Assembly (NCBI RefSeq): GCF_004208525.1
Contig: NZ_SGIT01000001.1
Span: forward strand, 868,001 to 932,000
Direction: 5' to 3'
Length of the DNA stretch: 64,000 nt
From: Sphingobacterium corticibacterium
GTDB lineage: Bacteria; Bacteroidota; Bacteroidia; Sphingobacteriales; Sphingobacteriaceae
Shown: positions 34,628 through 46,348 of the stretch, one piece after another
How positions within the stretch are numbered: position 1 is the first letter of the stretch
Layout: each line of letters begins with the position of its first letter
Program-made: the position numbers and the translations under genes
The notes under the pieces: generated by a model
The model's input: the letters and a program-made list of their open reading frames with translations, nothing else
What the model was told of the DNA's origin: nothing
Database searches by the model: none

Positions 34628-35452
34628 ATGACCGAACGCTTAATAAAAAGCAATAAAATCCGCATTGGAGATATCAGTATCTCCTATTATATTAAAAAAT
34701 CAACGACTACGTCATCCAAAACCATTATATTTTTACATGGGTTCCCCTTTAATAAAAATATGTGGCGCGACCAATTGCAGGCATTGCCTGAAGATATTAC
34801 GGGAATTGCATTAGATATTCGTGGACATGGTCTCTCAACGAGCGGACATAGCTTTTTTTCCATCGATGTTTTTGCAAAAGATATAAGGGTATTTATGGAG
34901 AAACTGGATGTCGAACAAGCGACGTTATGTGGCATTTCCATGGGTGGATATATTGCGCTGCGTGGCTACCAACTATTTCCCGAAAAGATATCGGGTCTCA
35001 TTTTAGCCGATACGCACAGCAAAGCGGATACCAACGCCGGAAAACAAAAGCGATTTGATAGCATACAAGCCGTCCTTAACCACGGACGCCGACCATTCTC
35101 TATTGGTTTCGTAGAAAATGTATTTTCAGCAGATAGTATACAAGAAAAACTGGAAGCAGTCGAGTATATTAAAAGTGCCATTCGCCGAAACAGCGTGCGG
35201 AGCATCTGTTCTACATTGTTGGCACTAGCTGCTAGAACAGACACCAGCGACACCTTAAAAGACATCAGCGTTCCCACGCTCCTGATCCGCGGTAGTGACG
35301 ACCGGATTACTTCCGCCCAGGATATGAAGGATTTAGAAGAGGCTATTCCAAATGCCCGATTTAAAGAAATTGCCGCATGTGGACATTTACCCAATCTGGA
35401 AGCACCAGAAGAATTTAATCGGGTGATCAACGAATTTATGGACGAGGTTTAA
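34628..35452 (+). CDS. Alpha/beta-fold hydrolase
   Basis: 274 aa. Oxyanion segment HGFPFNKNMW, nucleophile elbow GISMGG (Ser near residue 100), acidic residue in RGSDDRIT and catalytic His in CGHLPNLEAPEEF give a complete triad. Closest in style to esterases and haloperoxidase-like hydrolases such as 3-oxoadipate enol-lactonase relatives. No signal peptide, so cytoplasmic. It converges with the patatin gene and their ends overlap by 17 bases. Substrate cannot be assigned. Confidence 0.85.
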   Translation: MTERLIKSNKIRIGDISISYYIKKSTTTSSKTIIFLHGFPFNKNMWRDQLQALPEDITGIALDIRGHGLSTSGHSFFSIDVFAKDIRVFMEKLDVEQATLCGISMGGYIALRGYQLFPEKISGLILADTHSKADTNAGKQKRFDSIQAVLNHGRRPFSIGFVENVFSADSIQEKLEAVEYIKSAIRRNSVRSICSTLLALAARTDTSDTLKDISVPTLLIRGSDDRITSAQDMKDLEEAIPNARFKEIAACGHLPNLEAPEEFNRVINEFMDEV

Positions 35453-36221
35453 TTGCGCTGCGTGCTAATTCGTACCCCATATCGATCAATTCAGCAGAAC
35501 GGTGAAATTCCCATATATCGGCAGCATTATGTGGCACAGAGACGGTGTAATCGGGCTCATGAAGTGCTAACATCAAGGTGCTTAATTGACGTCTCATCGC
35601 ATAATACGATGCAAACAATAACGTTCGCGCCGTAAAATTTTGGGTGACAGTTGTTTTATCTTTAATAGGCATCCCATCCAAGTTTACGGCAATGGTTAAG
35701 TTTCTTTTTTTAGCTACATGATTAAGTGGCAGTGGGTTTAAAACCCCTCCATCCACTAAAAAACTATTCTCCGCGGCTACCGCAGTAAAAACCCCTGGAA
35801 TAGCGATAGATGCCCGTATTGCTGCATAAATACTTCCTTCGCGGAACACCACTTCCCGTTCATTTTCCAGATCAGTGGCGACAGCCGTATAGGTTAACGC
35901 CAGATCCTCTATGTTGACGTCATCAAACACCTCATGCAACGTGTTCAAAACGCGCTCACCTTTCAACAGACCATAGCGTGGATTGGTAAAATCCATTAAT
36001 TTGAAAACCTGTCCCCGGGTCAGCGTTTTCATCCATTCTCCTAGTTCATGCAGGCGATTACTAGCGTATGCACCACCCACGAGCGCGCCGATGGAACAGC
36101 CAACAATTTCGTCAATTTCGTAACCCTGCTCTTCCAACCATTGGATAACACCAATATGGGCGATACCTCGAGCACCACCTCCTCCCAGCACCAAGGAAAC
36201 TTTCTTTCGTCTTTTTAGCAT
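35436..36221 (-). CDS. Patatin-like phospholipase family protein
   Basis: 261 aa. Oxyanion motif GGGARGIAHIG near residues 13-23, nucleophile elbow GCSIG near 41-45, and DGG (VDGGVLNPLP) near 156 form the Ser-Asp dyad of patatins. Similar in size to bacterial RssA/YchK-type proteins. It hydrolyses acyl chains from lipids, probably at the inner membrane. It lies 10 bases downstream of pepD and may share its transcript. Confidence 0.88.
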   Translation of the reverse strand: MLKRRKKVSLVLGGGGARGIAHIGVIQWLEEQGYEIDEIVGCSIGALVGGAYASNRLHELGEWMKTLTRGQVFKLMDFTNPRYGLLKGERVLNTLHEVFDDVNIEDLALTYTAVATDLENEREVVFREGSIYAAIRASIAIPGVFTAVAAENSFLVDGGVLNPLPLNHVAKKRNLTIAVNLDGMPIKDKTTVTQNFTARTLLFASYYAMRRQLSTLMLALHEPDYTVSVPHNAADIWEFHRSAELIDMGYELARSAIKPRP

Positions 36222-36231
36222 TATAATCGTG

Positions 36232-37686
36232 TTATTTCATTGGAATCTCCTTCAAGATCTCCAATAAAAACGTCCAAAACTTCTGAACGGACGATATGGA
36301 TACACGCTCTTGTGGAGAATGTGCTCCTAAAATCGTCGGGCCAAAAGAGATCATGTCCATCTCCGGATAATGACTCCCTAATATCCCGCATTCCAACCCG
36401 GCATGGCAAGCGACAACATGGGGTTCTTCGCCGAATAAACTCGTGTAGGTTGATCGGAGCACGTCCAGGATTTTCGAATCGGGGTTTGGTGTCCAGCCCG
36501 GATAGTCACCGGAGAAGGTAACCTCCGCATCCATTAGTTCGAAGCAACATTTTAAGGTATTTGCTAAATCAACTTTTGATGATTCCACCGAAGAACGCGT
36601 GAGACATTTGACAGAAATCTTTCCCTTCCCTATCTTGACACGCGCTATATTATTGGACGTTTCCACCAGATTATCGAAATCAGCACTCATGCGATAAACA
36701 CCATTTGGCGTAGCATAGAGCGTTTGAATCAATTTTGTCTGCACCGCTATCGGTAACACGTCATCAGATGACGTTTCATAACGTTCCAGCACAATTTCAA
36801 GATGCTCATCCACGGTTGCAAATTCTTGCTTTATCGCTGCGCTTTCTTGTTCTATTACCGATAAAAGCAGTTCCGTTGTTGTTTCTTCGGCAGCGAAGAT
36901 GGCCATACTCTCTCTTGGGATAGCATTGCGTAATCCTCCCCCATCAATACTAGACAACCGGATATCCAACGGTAATAAGCTATACAACAAACGGTTAATT
37001 ATTTTATTAGCATTACCCAATCCTTTATGGATTTCCATCCCTGAATGTCCGCCATGCAACCCTTTCACGGTTAGCCTATAGTAAACCAAATCAGCCGCAC
37101 TTGTTTCCGGTATATATGTACGACGAGCCGTCACATCCACCCCACCAGCACAACCAATGTCGATTTCATTATCGTCTTCAGTATCAAGATTCAACAGCAC
37201 CTCACCTTCTAGCAGACTACCCTGCAATCCTTTTGCGCCTGTCATTCCCGTTTCTTCATCTATAGTAAACAGGGCTTCAATAGCAGGGTGAGGAATAGAT
37301 TCTGATGCTAGAACCGCCATGATTGCCGCTACACCTATACCATTATCTGCACCCAATGTCGTACCATGTGCTTTCACCCATCCGTTTTCTATAAACATAG
37401 AGATTCCCTGCGTGTCAAAATCAAAATCCGTATCGTTATTCTTCTGATGCACCATATCTAAATGAGATTGTAATACAACCGTCTTGCGGGTTTCCATACC
37501 AGCAGTAGCCGCTTTACGGATAATCACATTGCCCACCTTATCTTGTATCGTATCCAATCCTAAACGGGCGCCGAAATCCAACATAAACTGAATAACATGC
37601 TCTTCCTTCTTCGATGCCCGGGGAATGGCATTTAACGCTTCAAAATATTGCCAAACCGGTTTGGGCTCTATTTGTTCTAATATCAT
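36232..37686 (-). CDS. pepD: Aminoacyl-histidine dipeptidase (peptidase D, M20 family)
   Basis: 484 aa, normal for PepD. Metal-binding and catalytic segments appear in order: QSHLDMVHQK, TLGADNGIGVAA, IDEETGMTGAKG, ending with HAGLECGILG and a C-terminal SFGPTILGAHSPQE. It cleaves dipeptides in the cytoplasm using zinc. A -7 box TAATTTTG at 37703-37710 (minus) predicts a leader near 11 bases. Confidence 0.93.
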   Translation of the reverse strand: MILEQIEPKPVWQYFEALNAIPRASKKEEHVIQFMLDFGARLGLDTIQDKVGNVIIRKAATAGMETRKTVVLQSHLDMVHQKNNDTDFDFDTQGISMFIENGWVKAHGTTLGADNGIGVAAIMAVLASESIPHPAIEALFTIDEETGMTGAKGLQGSLLEGEVLLNLDTEDDNEIDIGCAGGVDVTARRTYIPETSAADLVYYRLTVKGLHGGHSGMEIHKGLGNANKIINRLLYSLLPLDIRLSSIDGGGLRNAIPRESMAIFAAEETTTELLLSVIEQESAAIKQEFATVDEHLEIVLERYETSSDDVLPIAVQTKLIQTLYATPNGVYRMSADFDNLVETSNNIARVKIGKGKISVKCLTRSSVESSKVDLANTLKCCFELMDAEVTFSGDYPGWTPNPDSKILDVLRSTYTSLFGEEPHVVACHAGLECGILGSHYPEMDMISFGPTILGAHSPQERVSISSVQKFWTFLLEILKEIPMK

Positions 37687-37784
37687 GTTTGCTGTTTTCT
37701 TTCAAAATTAACGAATTTTATGGAATACCTCTCTTTCAGGCATCAATTCTTAAAAAGCAGAAAAAATACGTACATTTAATTAAA

Positions 37785-38384
37785 ATGAAGAAAACAGAAA
37801 AAGAAAAAATGATTGCGGGGGAGTTTTACCAAGCAATGGGAAAAGAGTTAATGGAAGAACGGCAATATGCCAAAGAACAACTTTTTCAGTATAACAATCT
37901 CGAACCGTCCAAAATAAAAGCACGAAATCAAATTTTAAAAAAGCTATTTGGCAAAACCACCAGCCGTTTTTTTATCGAGCCTCCGTTTCGTTGTGATTAC
38001 GGTTACAATATATATCTGGGAGACAATTTCTATGCGAATTACAATCTGATCATTCTGGATTGTGCGCCTGTCTATATTGGTGACAATGTGATGATAGGTC
38101 CAAATGTATCACTTTTCACTGCCGGGCATCCAGTACATCCAGAGCCTCGTACAGCCGGTTGGGAATTTGCCAAACCTATCGCTATTGGTGATAACGTCTG
38201 GATTGGTGGGCATACCGTCATAAATCCCGGTGTGACCATTGGGAAAAATACAGTGATCGGCTCGGGATCGGTGGTTACCAAAAATATCCCCGAAAATGTG
38301 GTTGCGGCAGGAAATCCCTGCCGGGTGATTCGGGAGATTACCGACGCAGATCGGACAACCGCTTTATTTCCTGAAGTAAAATAG
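37785..38384 (+). CDS. Maltose/galactoside O-acetyltransferase-like protein
   Basis: 199 aa from ATG 37785; upstream in-frame codons read through the pepD leader and are not family-like. N-terminal Mac domain (KEKMIAGEFYQAMGKELMEER), then left-handed beta-helix hexapeptide repeats with FTAGHPVHPEPR, whose His is catalytic, and a C-terminal GSVVTKNIPENVVAAGNPCRVIR cap. It acetylates sugars with acetyl-CoA in the cytoplasm. Its end overlaps the convergent esterase gene by 47 bases. Confidence 0.92.
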   Translation: MKKTEKEKMIAGEFYQAMGKELMEERQYAKEQLFQYNNLEPSKIKARNQILKKLFGKTTSRFFIEPPFRCDYGYNIYLGDNFYANYNLIILDCAPVYIGDNVMIGPNVSLFTAGHPVHPEPRTAGWEFAKPIAIGDNVWIGGHTVINPGVTIGKNTVIGSGSVVTKNIPENVVAAGNPCRVIREITDADRTTALFPEVK

Positions 38385-39150
38385 GAAGACCAGGGTACAC
38401 CATGCCATGATTATATCCTTGGAACTCGAGAAGTGTGGTGTGCTTGTGTCCAACAATGGATAGCATCCGTTTTAAGTAGGCATTTTCTTCATAACGGCCG
38501 AGCATTTCCAATTCACGGTCACCCGTCAGCAATACGATGGGAGGAGCATCCTTCCGTACCCAAAACAAGGGTGCTAACTCGTCAATCGTTGGCTGCTCCT
38601 CCTTGATACCCTGCTCGTTACGCGCTGTAAAATGCGTAATGGTCTGTGCACTGAATGGAATAATTCCGGCAAATTGGTCCGCATCCACGCCTTCTGCCGC
38701 TAAATACGTCTTGTTCAACGTTAGCATCAGCGCGAGGTAACCGCCTGCCGAATGACCAGAAATAAACATTTTATCGATATCTCCGTTGTATTTACGGGCA
38801 TTTTTCATCACAAAGGATGTTGCCTTTGCTGCATCCCGAATGATATCTTCTACCTTCACCTTCGGGGAAAATCTATAGCCTACACCGACGACCACAAGAC
38901 CCTTTTCTTTTAAAAACGTAGGTATTTCTTTTCCACCGCCCGTCAATCCGCCACCATGAAACCAGAGTACAACCGGTACATTATCACCTGAAGCAGGATA
39001 ATGTATATCCAATTTACATTGTTCTTTCGCATAATCTGATGCCGTTTCATCGACATAGCTTATATTTTCAACCGTTTCATAGCGAATCTCCTGTGTATAG
39101 CCTATAGAGCCAATCCCTATCGATATAAAAAGTAAAATCAAAAGTCTCAT
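38338..39150 (-). CDS. Exported alpha/beta hydrolase (esterase/lipase, HGGG type)
   Basis: 270 aa with signal peptide (MRLLILLFISIGIGSIGYTQ). HGGG motif FHGGGLTGGG near residue 64, nucleophile GHSAGG near 132-137, acid in LTGDRELEM, and catalytic His in GYNHGMVYP. This is the hormone-sensitive-lipase-like or carbohydrate esterase layout. Probably periplasmic, removing acyl groups from small esters or acetylated sugars. Its end overlaps an O-acetyltransferase gene on the other strand, an opposite activity but probably coincidence. Confidence 0.85.
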   Translation of the reverse strand: MRLLILLFISIGIGSIGYTQEIRYETVENISYVDETASDYAKEQCKLDIHYPASGDNVPVVLWFHGGGLTGGGKEIPTFLKEKGLVVVGVGYRFSPKVKVEDIIRDAAKATSFVMKNARKYNGDIDKMFISGHSAGGYLALMLTLNKTYLAAEGVDADQFAGIIPFSAQTITHFTARNEQGIKEEQPTIDELAPLFWVRKDAPPIVLLTGDRELEMLGRYEENAYLKRMLSIVGHKHTTLLEFQGYNHGMVYPGLPILLQEIKRLSDLRR

Positions 39151-39227
39151 AGTATAATTTTGTATTGAATGATGAAATTAAGAAAACTTGGCTAAAATAA
39201 GATAATTTACGGCGTAATAGATAGATA

Positions 39228-39890
39228 TTAATCTTTATAGGTATCAATGCCAATGACGCCTGTGACTTTTTCACTTAAACTGGTGATATCAGATTTTAAT
39301 CCAACCATAACCGTTAAGAACTGTATAGAATTTCCCTCCATTTTTCTAAAATTGTACATATACCCTATTTCTCCGCCAATGAAAAAACCAGGAAATTTGT
39401 AATCAGCGCCCATTCCAATCTTTGCAGCCGCTGTCAATGAATATTTATTAGACATTCGGAATTGTTCATTTACGACATTCCCTCTAGGTTCCACTATCAA
39501 TCCCGCTACCGGCCCAATATACGCAAAGGTATTTAGCCGTCTATATTGATGTCTTCTTCCCGCCGCCAGACTCAGCATATAGAAATTCGTCCGACCATTC
39601 TCTATCATATAGTTGTATTTCGGATCTGCTTGTTGTTGATCATAACGAAATGTCAACATGTAAAGCGTAGGGCTAAGAAAATAACGACTGTCTTTTAAAG
39701 CAATATCGAGTCCGGCGCTTCCTGAAAACAGCTTTGTTCCCAGTACGTTCTTTGATTTCCCCAATGGAAAAGAAAGCCCTGTTCCACCCATATAGTAAAT
39801 CTTACGATAGTGCAAACTATCTGCATCTGTTTGTGCGGATACTAAAAAACAGCCTGTACAGAGCAAAACAAAGGTCAACAAAATTCTCAT
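39228..39890 (-). CDS. Outer-membrane beta-barrel-like protein of unknown function
   Basis: I place the start at the ATG at 39890, where a signal peptide begins (RILLTFVLLCTGCFLVSAQ); 36 bases more are open upstream but add only polar residues. About 220 aa, with many short amphipathic strands (YFLSPTLYMLTFRY, FAYIGPVAGLIV, FFIGGEIGYMYNF) as in eight- or ten-stranded barrels. No catalytic motif seen. Neighbours give no functional hint. Confidence 0.65.
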   Translation of the reverse strand: MRILLTFVLLCTGCFLVSAQTDADSLHYRKIYYMGGTGLSFPLGKSKNVLGTKLFSGSAGLDIALKDSRYFLSPTLYMLTFRYDQQQADPKYNYMIENGRTNFYMLSLAAGRRHQYRRLNTFAYIGPVAGLIVEPRGNVVNEQFRMSNKYSLTAAAKIGMGADYKFPGFFIGGEIGYMYNFRKMEGNSIQFLTVMVGLKSDITSLSEKVTGVIGIDTYKD

Positions 39891-39948
39891 GAAACGGATA
39901 TATCTGTCTTTAGAACAATCAACCACTCTGAAATGTTTTGCGAGGGGA

Positions 39949-40557
39949 CTATAAGTAACTTTTACTTTGCGGCCCTTGATTAAACAACAGATCTACCACA
40001 CTGAGATCCGGCAAAAAGCCATGCTTATCTTTAAACACCTGATAGTATGGTTCAGGGTTCATTAAAAGACTAGGTTTCTTCGGATGAATAGCCTCCCTAT
40101 AGTCCAAGTGCTCTACGCGAGATGTATACGTCTCCGTGAATCCCAAGGAACGGTTTATTTTCATGCACTTCAGAAGCAGCTGTAATTGCTCGATATTAAA
40201 ATCGAATAGAAAATCATGCTTTTGTTCGTAAAATCGCACAAAATCATCCTCATAATATTCAAAATAAGCCGAACTACGATAGGCCGTCTGGATACTTAGC
40301 CAGTGTAAACGTTGCCAGTTAAAGTCATAATTAATCCGAATATCTTTCATCGGAACATGCTCTTTTCTCCCGTGTATAATGGGAACTATAAGATCTAAAA
40401 CACCATTTGCTGTTGCTATCTTGGCCCGCGTCCTATACGTCTGCTTAGGGAAATGTTCAAATCGTTCCACTATAAGTGGCTGTTCACTTTGTTGGATAAT
40501 ATGAAAATAACTGACAGGAGGTAAATAAAAAGCCGGTAAAAGCAACTGTGATTCCAT
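39949..40557 (-). CDS. WbqC-like family protein
   Basis: 202 aa. LPAFYLPPVSYFHII at the start, IVPIIHGRKEHVPMKDIRI, and WLSIQTAYRSSAYFEYYEDDF are the WbqC family signature. The family occurs in surface polysaccharide loci and next to envelope genes; the chemical role is unclear. A -7 box TAAATTTG at 40577-40584 (minus) gives a leader of about 14 bases. Divergent from a lipid acyltransferase gene. Confidence 0.88.
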   Translation of the reverse strand: MESQLLLPAFYLPPVSYFHIIQQSEQPLIVERFEHFPKQTYRTRAKIATANGVLDLIVPIIHGRKEHVPMKDIRINYDFNWQRLHWLSIQTAYRSSAYFEYYEDDFVRFYEQKHDFLFDFNIEQLQLLLKCMKINRSLGFTETYTSRVEHLDYREAIHPKKPSLLMNPEPYYQVFKDKHGFLPDLSVVDLLFNQGPQSKSYL

Positions 40558-40576
40558 GTATTTTAACTAATTTAGA

Positions 40577-40584
40577 CAAATTTA
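40577..40584 (-). promoter_or_regulatory. -7 box of the WbqC gene
   Basis: TAAATTTG on the minus strand; predicted start about 14 bases before the ATG. Another TAAATTTG at 40642-40649 on the plus strand serves the divergent acyltransferase. Confidence 0.5.
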
Positions 40585-40641
40585 AACTTATTTCAGGAAT
40601 TTCCGCTAAAAATAAGTTCCTATTGGCAGCGGAGATTTATA

Positions 40642-40649
40642 TAAATTTG
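40642..40649 (+). promoter_or_regulatory. -7 box of the acyltransferase/glycosyltransferase pair
   Basis: TAAATTTG matches TAnnTTTG; a start near 40655 leaves 24 bases to the ATG at 40679. Confidence 0.5.
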
Positions 40650-40678
40650 TAACTTATTCTGGAGAATTGACCGTATTC

Positions 40679-41545
40679 ATGAAGAAAAAAAGCATAGATG
40701 TATCCCTATATATACTCTCGTTATTACCTTTCTGGGTATTGTATGGTATATCCGATGGGTTGTACTATCTTCTTTTCTATATTATTCGATATCGCAAAGA
40801 TGTGGTCTTGGACAATTTAAAAAATGCTTTTCCGGAAAAATCGGACGGCGAGCGGTATCAGGTAGCCAAGAAATTCTATCGCTTTTTTCCAGATTTAGTG
40901 GTTGAAGCGGTTAAAATGCGAACGATGTCTGCGAAGCAGGTATTACGACGTATAGAGCTCCTTAATCCGGAAGAGGTATATCGACATTTTGCGCAAAATA
41001 AGGGTGTTATCGGTGTAACGGCACATTACGGAAATTGGGAATTGGGCATATATCGCTTATCGCTCATGACAGATCATCCCCGGCTGGTAATTTATAAACC
41101 GCTTAATGACAAAGCTTTCAACGAGGTTTACAATGGACTGCGTAGCCGTTTCGGAGCGATCATGGTTCCCATGAAACAAATTTTGCGTCATATCGTACGA
41201 TTAAAAAACACCCCACATATCAGTATGTTTGTCGCCGACCAAACACCAACGTATCAAGATTCTGACTATTTCATGGAATTCTTACATCAGGAAACATTGG
41301 TGTATACCGGTACCGAACGTATTGCTCGATTAACTAAAAATCCGATTGTTTATTGCCATATTGGACGCAAGGAAAAGCGCGGGCATTATTTTTGTAAATT
41401 CACCACTTTGGTAGAACACCCAGACGATTATCAGACGCATGAAATCACACAGCTGCATAATCGTTTTACGGAACAAATTATTAAAGAACAGCCAGAATAT
41501 TGGCTGTGGACACATAGACGTTGGAAAAGAAAACGCAGAATATGA
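40679..41545 (+). CDS. Lysophospholipid/lipid A acyltransferase (LpxL/HtrB family)
   Basis: 288 aa from ATG 40679; a TTG 12 bases upstream is also in frame but less likely. N-terminal hydrophobic anchor (SLYILSLLPFWVLYGISDGLYYLLFYII), catalytic H-X4-E as HYGNWELG near residue 122, and a terminal ...WLWTHRRWKRKR typical of the family. It adds a secondary acyl chain to lipid A at the inner membrane. Its stop overlaps the glycosyltransferase start (ATGA), so translation is coupled. Confidence 0.9.
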   Translation: MKKKSIDVSLYILSLLPFWVLYGISDGLYYLLFYIIRYRKDVVLDNLKNAFPEKSDGERYQVAKKFYRFFPDLVVEAVKMRTMSAKQVLRRIELLNPEEVYRHFAQNKGVIGVTAHYGNWELGIYRLSLMTDHPRLVIYKPLNDKAFNEVYNGLRSRFGAIMVPMKQILRHIVRLKNTPHISMFVADQTPTYQDSDYFMEFLHQETLVYTGTERIARLTKNPIVYCHIGRKEKRGHYFCKFTTLVEHPDDYQTHEITQLHNRFTEQIIKEQPEYWLWTHRRWKRKRRI

Positions 41546-42573
41546 CACATTATCCCAAAGTCGCCGTTGTTATCTTGAACTGGAACGGGAAGTTTTTCTT
41601 AGAGAAATTTCTTCCCTATGTATATAATAGCACCTATCCTAATATCGAGTTTATTATTGGAGACAATGGTTCTACAGATGATTCTGTAGCCTTTGTCCGC
41701 CAGACGTATCCCTCTATCAAAATTATTAAAAACGATCAGAACTACGGTTTCGCTGGTGGATATAATGAGATATTACGGTATGTGGAAGCAGATTACTATG
41801 TCCTTTTAAATTCCGATGTCGAAGTCACGCCGAATTGGATAGAACCGGTGATTCATTATTTAGAAACCGAACCGGGTATGGTCGCCGCGCAACCCAAAAT
41901 TCTCGCCTATCATGACAAGACTACCTTCGAACATGCCGGTGCCGCCGGTGGATTTATCGACTCACTGGGCTATCCTTTCTGCCGGGGCAGAATACTCCAC
42001 GAGGTGGAACAAAATCAGCAGCAATACAATGATAATCGGGAAATTTTCTGGGCGACAGGTGCCGCTTTATTTATCCGCGCCGATGTATGGCGAGAATCTG
42101 GCGGCTTCGATGACGATTTTTTTGCCCATATGGAAGAAATCGACTTGTGCTGGCGACTTAAGCGGATGGGCTATCGTATAGGATACGTGGCTAATTCTAC
42201 CGTATACCATGTAGGTGGGGGAACATTAAAAACGAGCAATCCTAAAAAGACCTACCTCAACTTCCGTAATAATCTGTTGATGGTGCAAAAGAATGCGGGA
42301 TTTTTCGCCTGCTGGTGGGTTATATTTGTACGTTTGTGGCTAGATTTGCTGGCCTTGATTAAGTTTCTGATGGATGGTAAGCCACGTGATGCCTGGGCCA
42401 TCAGTAGAGCACATCAATACCTTTTTATCAACCTCTTTAAGACTGCTAAAAAGAGGAAACGCTATGCCACAAAAGAAAACCAAACCGGATTATATAAAAA
42501 GTCTATTATTTGGGATTTTTATGTAAATAAGATACGGAAGTTTTCGCAATTGAATAACAGAGATTTTTATTGA
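41542..42573 (+). CDS. Family 2 glycosyltransferase
   Basis: 343 aa from the ATG at 41542, which overlaps the preceding TGA. KVAVVILNWNGKFFLEKFL and IGDNGSTDDS open the GT-A fold, NSDVEV is the metal-binding DXD-like site, and FFAHMEEIDLCWRLKRMGYR is the acceptor region seen in rhamnosyltransferase-like enzymes. It transfers a sugar to a cell-surface glycan or lipid at the inner membrane. Coupling to a lipid A acyltransferase suggests work on LPS, but this is inference. Confidence 0.9.
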   Translation: MTHYPKVAVVILNWNGKFFLEKFLPYVYNSTYPNIEFIIGDNGSTDDSVAFVRQTYPSIKIIKNDQNYGFAGGYNEILRYVEADYYVLLNSDVEVTPNWIEPVIHYLETEPGMVAAQPKILAYHDKTTFEHAGAAGGFIDSLGYPFCRGRILHEVEQNQQQYNDNREIFWATGAALFIRADVWRESGGFDDDFFAHMEEIDLCWRLKRMGYRIGYVANSTVYHVGGGTLKTSNPKKTYLNFRNNLLMVQKNAGFFACWWVIFVRLWLDLLALIKFLMDGKPRDAWAISRAHQYLFINLFKTAKKRKRYATKENQTGLYKKSIIWDFYVNKIRKFSQLNNRDFY

Positions 42574-42581
42574 TGTTTAAT

Positions 42582-44644
<2,063 letters not shown>

Positions 44645-44664
44645 ATAATATATATCGTAATACC

Positions 44665-45543
44665 ATGAATGAGCTTCGAGGAGCGGGTGTCGCATTGATT
44701 ACACCTTTTAATACAGATGGAACAGTTGATTATGAATCGTTAGGCAATCTAATCGATTATCAAATCAAGGAGGGTATGGACTATTTGGTTGTTTTAGGCA
44801 CCACAGGTGAAACAGCTACACTACTTGCAGAGGAGCGAAAACAGGTTTGGGAATTTGTGGCTAAACGAGTTGAGGGACGCCTGCCGTTAATCGCCGGTAT
44901 TGGTGGCAATAATACACAGGAAATTGTAAAACAAGTCGATCAATTCAATATAGACGGCTATTGTGCTATCCTCTCCGTTTCTCCTTATTATAACAAGCCT
45001 ACACAAGAGGGTATATATCAACATTATAAAGCTATTTCCGCAGTCTCGAAATTACCGATCATATTGTACAATGTGCCGGGCAGGACAGGCAGCAATATTG
45101 CCCCGGCTACCGCTATTCGTTTGGCTACAACATGCGATAATATAATCGCGATCAAAGAAGCTTCGGGCAATTTTGCGCAATTCAGCGAAATTATGCGTGA
45201 CAAGCCGGCAGACTTTTTATTGATTTCGGGGGATGACCCTGTTACGTTGCCCATGATGGCGTTAGGGGCTGTAGGTGTAATTTCTGTGGTCGGCAATGCC
45301 TATCCTAAAAAAATGGCTACCTTGGTCCATGCCTGTTCCAGTGGTGATTATGCCGCTGCACGCGACATACATAACACTTTGTTAAAGATCACGGATTTAT
45401 GTTTTGTAGAAAGTAATCCCTGCGGCGTGAAATACATCCTAAAAAAACAAGGCATTATTGCAACAGATGCGGTTCGACTGCCGTTAGTACCTGTAGGGCC
45501 ACAAACCCAGCAAGCGGTTGAAAAGGAAATGGATTACGTGTAG
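44665..45543 (+). CDS. dapA: 4-hydroxy-tetrahydrodipicolinate synthase
   Basis: 292 aa, standard. GTTGE (45-49), Tyr135 in ILYNVPGRTG and Schiff-base Lys164 in IAIKEASGN are all present in the correct order of the TIM barrel. It condenses pyruvate with aspartate semialdehyde in the lysine and peptidoglycan precursor pathway. Probably co-transcribed with ligA and ended by the terminator at 45597. Confidence 0.95.
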   Translation: MNELRGAGVALITPFNTDGTVDYESLGNLIDYQIKEGMDYLVVLGTTGETATLLAEERKQVWEFVAKRVEGRLPLIAGIGGNNTQEIVKQVDQFNIDGYCAILSVSPYYNKPTQEGIYQHYKAISAVSKLPIILYNVPGRTGSNIAPATAIRLATTCDNIIAIKEASGNFAQFSEIMRDKPADFLLISGDDPVTLPMMALGAVGVISVVGNAYPKKMATLVHACSSGDYAAARDIHNTLLKITDLCFVESNPCGVKYILKKQGIIATDAVRLPLVPVGPQTQQAVEKEMDYV

Positions 45544-45596
45544 ACAAAAAACGAGGGGTAAAAAGTAGACGAATCTCTACAATATATATACATCGC

Positions 45597-45623
45597 AAAA
45601 ATCCCTGATTCTAGGGATTTTTT
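45597..45623 (+). terminator. Intrinsic terminator after dapA
   Basis: AAAATCCCT (45597-45605) pairs with AGGGATTTT (45613-45621) and continues into further T. It separates ligA-dapA from the next operon. Confidence 0.85.
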
Positions 45624-45639
45624 GCTATCAACTAATTTC

Positions 45640-45647
45640 TATCTTTG
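45640..45647 (+). promoter_or_regulatory. -7 box of the envelope trio
   Basis: TATCTTTG; predicted start near 45653, about 20 bases before the lipoprotein ATG. Confidence 0.5.
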
Positions 45648-45673
45648 GATGAAGAAAGATAACGGTTAGGACG

Positions 45674-46345
45674 ATGAGAAAATATATGGGTGTATTGCTC
45701 GTGATAGGTTGTTTAACACTGAGCAGCTGTTTTGATTTGGTTGAACAGATTGATATGAACCACAAGGGTGCGGGTACGATCAAAGCGACATTAAATCTGA
45801 GCAAGAGCCGTACAAAGGTTGCTTCACTTATGAAGATGAAGCAGTTTAACGGTATTGATATTCCTTCGGAAACAACCATTAAGCAGGAAATGGCACAAGT
45901 TGTCCGAACACTTAAATCGACATCAGGAATCAGTGATGTACAATATAATCTTGATTTCCAAAATTATATCGCCACACTATCTTGCCATTTTGAAAACGTA
46001 CAGGCCTTAAATGATTTCAGTAAGACATTGTCCGGTCAGTTCAAAACCCAGATTACGAGCTATAATAGCTATCAATACGACCGTGCTTCACAAACATTTT
46101 CACGTTCCTACACGTACACCCCAAACTTGGCAAAGGAATTTTCTAAAGTTCCAAACGACGATAGAGACCTTTTTGCCGATGCCTACTACACTAATATTAT
46201 TCGCTTTGACAAAAATATACAATCCCAAAGCCACAAAAATGCAAAAATATCTGCCAATAAACAGGCGGTCTTTTTAAAGGTAAAAGCAACCGATCTGATT
46301 AATGGATCTACCAGTCTAACAAACACAATCACACTCGTAAAATAG
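45674..46345 (+). CDS. Hypothetical lipoprotein (223 aa)
   Basis: Lipoprotein signal MRKYMGVLLVIGCLTLSSC with lipobox Cys. The mature part starts with IDMNHKGAGTIKATLNLSKS, reading like a beta-sheet domain, and later has a Ser/Tyr-rich segment. No named family recognised. First of three close, same-strand genes with short gaps of 3 and 12 bases, all with export signals or membrane anchors, so they probably act together at the envelope. Confidence 0.7.
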   Translation: MRKYMGVLLVIGCLTLSSCFDLVEQIDMNHKGAGTIKATLNLSKSRTKVASLMKMKQFNGIDIPSETTIKQEMAQVVRTLKSTSGISDVQYNLDFQNYIATLSCHFENVQALNDFSKTLSGQFKTQITSYNSYQYDRASQTFSRSYTYTPNLAKEFSKVPNDDRDLFADAYYTNIIRFDKNIQSQSHKNAKISANKQAVFLKVKATDLINGSTSLTNTITLVK

Positions 46346-46348
46346 AAA